Shown piece after piece: positions 4,173 to 5,252 of a stretch of 5,252 nucleotides of DNA; the stretch's first letter is position 1, and the number at the start of each line of letters is the position of its first letter. The notes below the pieces were generated by a model, which was given only the letters and a program-made list of their open reading frames with translations, did not search any database and was not told the DNA's origin. Where the stretch lies: positions 1 to 5,252 of the forward strand of contig DAOVDL010000051.1 in the NCBI GenBank assembly GCA_030669485.1. Reading direction: 5' to 3'. Both the position numbers and the translations under genes were made by a program. Source of the stretch: Candidatus Bathyarchaeota archaeon (lineage in GTDB: Archaea; Thermoproteota; Bathyarchaeia; Hecatellales; Hecatellaceae).

Positions 4173-5252
4173 TTGACATTGATGAAAGCAGCTAGGCTGG
4201 GAAAAAGGTCTAGTATGGTCAATGCAGTAGCGAGAGACGAAGGTATTGATACTGATAAACTTCTAAAGCTGTTGGCAACAGGAAAAGCAGTCATAGTGAA
4301 GAATGTAGTTAGGAAGAACTGTCGCCCTTTGGGTATAGGAGCGGGATTGCGTACGAAGGTAAATGCCAATGTGGGGACCTCTTCAGATTTCCATGACCCA
4401 GATTATGAAGTAAAGAAGAGTAAAGTTGCTGCCAAGTATGGTGCAGACACAGTTATGGATCTAAGCACCGCTGGAAACATCAACGGTATAAGACAAGCAA
4501 TCCTAAAAAAAGTCAATATTCCTTTGGGAACAGTCCCGATCTACCAAGCTGCTATAGAGGCAATTCAAAAACATAAAGCGCTTGTAGAGATGACAGAGGA
4601 CGAGATCTTTAATGCAATAGAGCGTCATGCTCGTGACGGCGTAGACTTCATGACAATCCATGCTGGAATAACTAAACGCATAGTTGAGAGACTTAAGAAG
4701 CCCACAAGGATCACAGGTGTTGTAAGCCGTGGAGGCGTATTCCTTGCAAGCTGGATCCTCCATCACCAGAAAGAGAATCCTCTCTATAGCAACTTCGACT
4801 ACCTCCTAGAGATAGCTCGGAAATACGACTTCTGTATAAGCCTTGGGGACGCCTTGAGACCAGGATGCATCGCTGATGCATCAGACTGGTTTCAACTCCA
4901 AGAACTTATGACCATCGGAAACCTTATAGAACGCTGTTGGAAGGCTGACGTCCAAGTCATAGTGGAGGGGCCAGGACATGTACCACTAGATCAAGTTGCG
5001 GCAAACGTGGTCTTTGAGAAAGCAGTCTGCAGAGGAGCACCCTTCTACGTGCTTGGCCCCCTCGTCACCGACATAGGCGCTGGTTATGACCATATTGTTG
5101 GTGCGATAGGTGGTGCAGTTGCAGCGATGGCTGGCGCAGACTTCCTCTGCTACGTCACACCCTCAGAGCATCTAGGGTTGCCCACCGTCGAAGATGTGAG
5201 AGAAGGAGTTATCGCATCAAAAATAGCGGCCCATAGCGCCGACTTGGTGAAG
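4173..5252 (+). CDS. thiC: ThiC-family enzyme, probable phosphomethylpyrimidine synthase, 3' end outside window
   Basis: ThiC is a radical SAM enzyme that rearranges aminoimidazole ribotide into HMP phosphate, the pyrimidine half of thiamine. The frame is open from 4152 through the window edge; 360 residues are visible of the usual 420-450 or so in archaea. Conserved blocks in order are LRTKVNANVGTSSD (59-72), VMDLSTAG (94-101), VDFMTIHAG (157-165), VSRGG (184-188), SLGDALRPGC (223-232), VEGPGHVPL (264-272), APFYVLGPLVTDI, GYDHI and YVTPSEHLGLP. H269 and H333, 64 residues apart, match the two active-site metal-binding histidines of characterised ThiC proteins. The C-terminal CX2CX4C [4Fe-4S] motif lies beyond the window. 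I chose TTG 4173 because it gives MTLMKAARLG, which aligns with the usual MTQM..A..G start, and because GGTGA lies upstream; ATG 4182 is the alternative. Some usually constant positions differ (STA for STG, GDA for GDG, GAGYDH for APGYDH), so a paralogue such as the BzaF type is possible. It is divergent from rpS8e. Confidence 0.9.
   Translation, partial: MTLMKAARLGKRSSMVNAVARDEGIDTDKLLKLLATGKAVIVKNVVRKNCRPLGIGAGLRTKVNANVGTSSDFHDPDYEVKKSKVAAKYGADTVMDLSTAGNINGIRQAILKKVNIPLGTVPIYQAAIEAIQKHKALVEMTEDEIFNAIERHARDGVDFMTIHAGITKRIVERLKKPTRITGVVSRGGVFLASWILHHQKENPLYSNFDYLLEIARKYDFCISLGDALRPGCIADASDWFQLQELMTIGNLIERCWKADVQVIVEGPGHVPLDQVAANVVFEKAVCRGAPFYVLGPLVTDIGAGYDHIVGAIGGAVAAMAGADFLCYVTPSEHLGLPTVEDVREGVIASKIAAHSADLVK

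Noticed and set aside
4148..4766. Two minus-strand open frames opposite the thiC-family gene (4148-4369 and 4503-4766)
   Set aside because: The plus strand here encodes continuous ThiC motifs, so these are shadow frames.
1..5252. Mobile elements, CRISPR repeats, tRNA or rRNA genes
   Set aside because: I found no transposase or integrase motifs, no regularly spaced repeats and no cloverleaf-like or rRNA-like sequence on either strand.

Overview
The window is a gene-dense archaeal chromosome segment. The archaeal assignment rests on transcription factor B (TFB), ribosomal protein S8e, SRP19, Gar1 and a THEP1-type NTPase, together with TATA-like boxes ahead of genes and ribosome binding sites that match the GGAGGTGATC-type archaeal 16S 3' end. 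By general impression, S8e and TFB look more like TACK archaea (for example Bathyarchaeia or Thaumarchaeota relatives) than halophiles or methanogens. That placement is inference and was not tested. Seven genes plus one gene cut by each edge, or eight in total, account for nearly all of the sequence; the longest gene-free gap is about 190 bases.

Left part, plus strand: the window opens inside the C-terminal half of a THEP1-like NTPase (1-294). A small, unrecognised protein follows (359-694), with an excisionase/MerR-type helix-turn-helix and a four-cysteine C-terminus. It has its own TATA-like box. It converges on the next gene with a 66-base gap.

Middle part, minus strand, read from right to left: rpS8e (4050-3652) then SRP19 (3604-3305), 47 bases apart; then gar1 (from about 3111) overlapping tfb (ending at 1919) by ATGA; then an M42 metallo-aminopeptidase (1822-761) behind its own AT-rich promoter. 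This minus-strand run joins a ribosomal protein, a protein-targeting subunit, an RNA-modification subunit and the general transcription factor. It looks like a housekeeping information-processing cluster made of at least three transcription units.

Right part, plus strand: a thiC-family gene for thiamine pyrimidine synthesis runs divergently from rpS8e and leaves the window at 5252, lacking its C-terminal iron-sulfur motif. The frame is open to the edge. Several normally constant positions differ from the usual ThiC sequence, so its exact product deserves a check.

Start codons are a recurring theme. Non-ATG starts (TTG, GTG) placed 5-10 bases after a GGTG-type ribosome binding site are the best choice for several genes, and this changes the N-termini. 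I see no mobile element, CRISPR array, tRNA or rRNA. The only genuinely uncharacterised gene is the small helix-turn-helix/cysteine protein.
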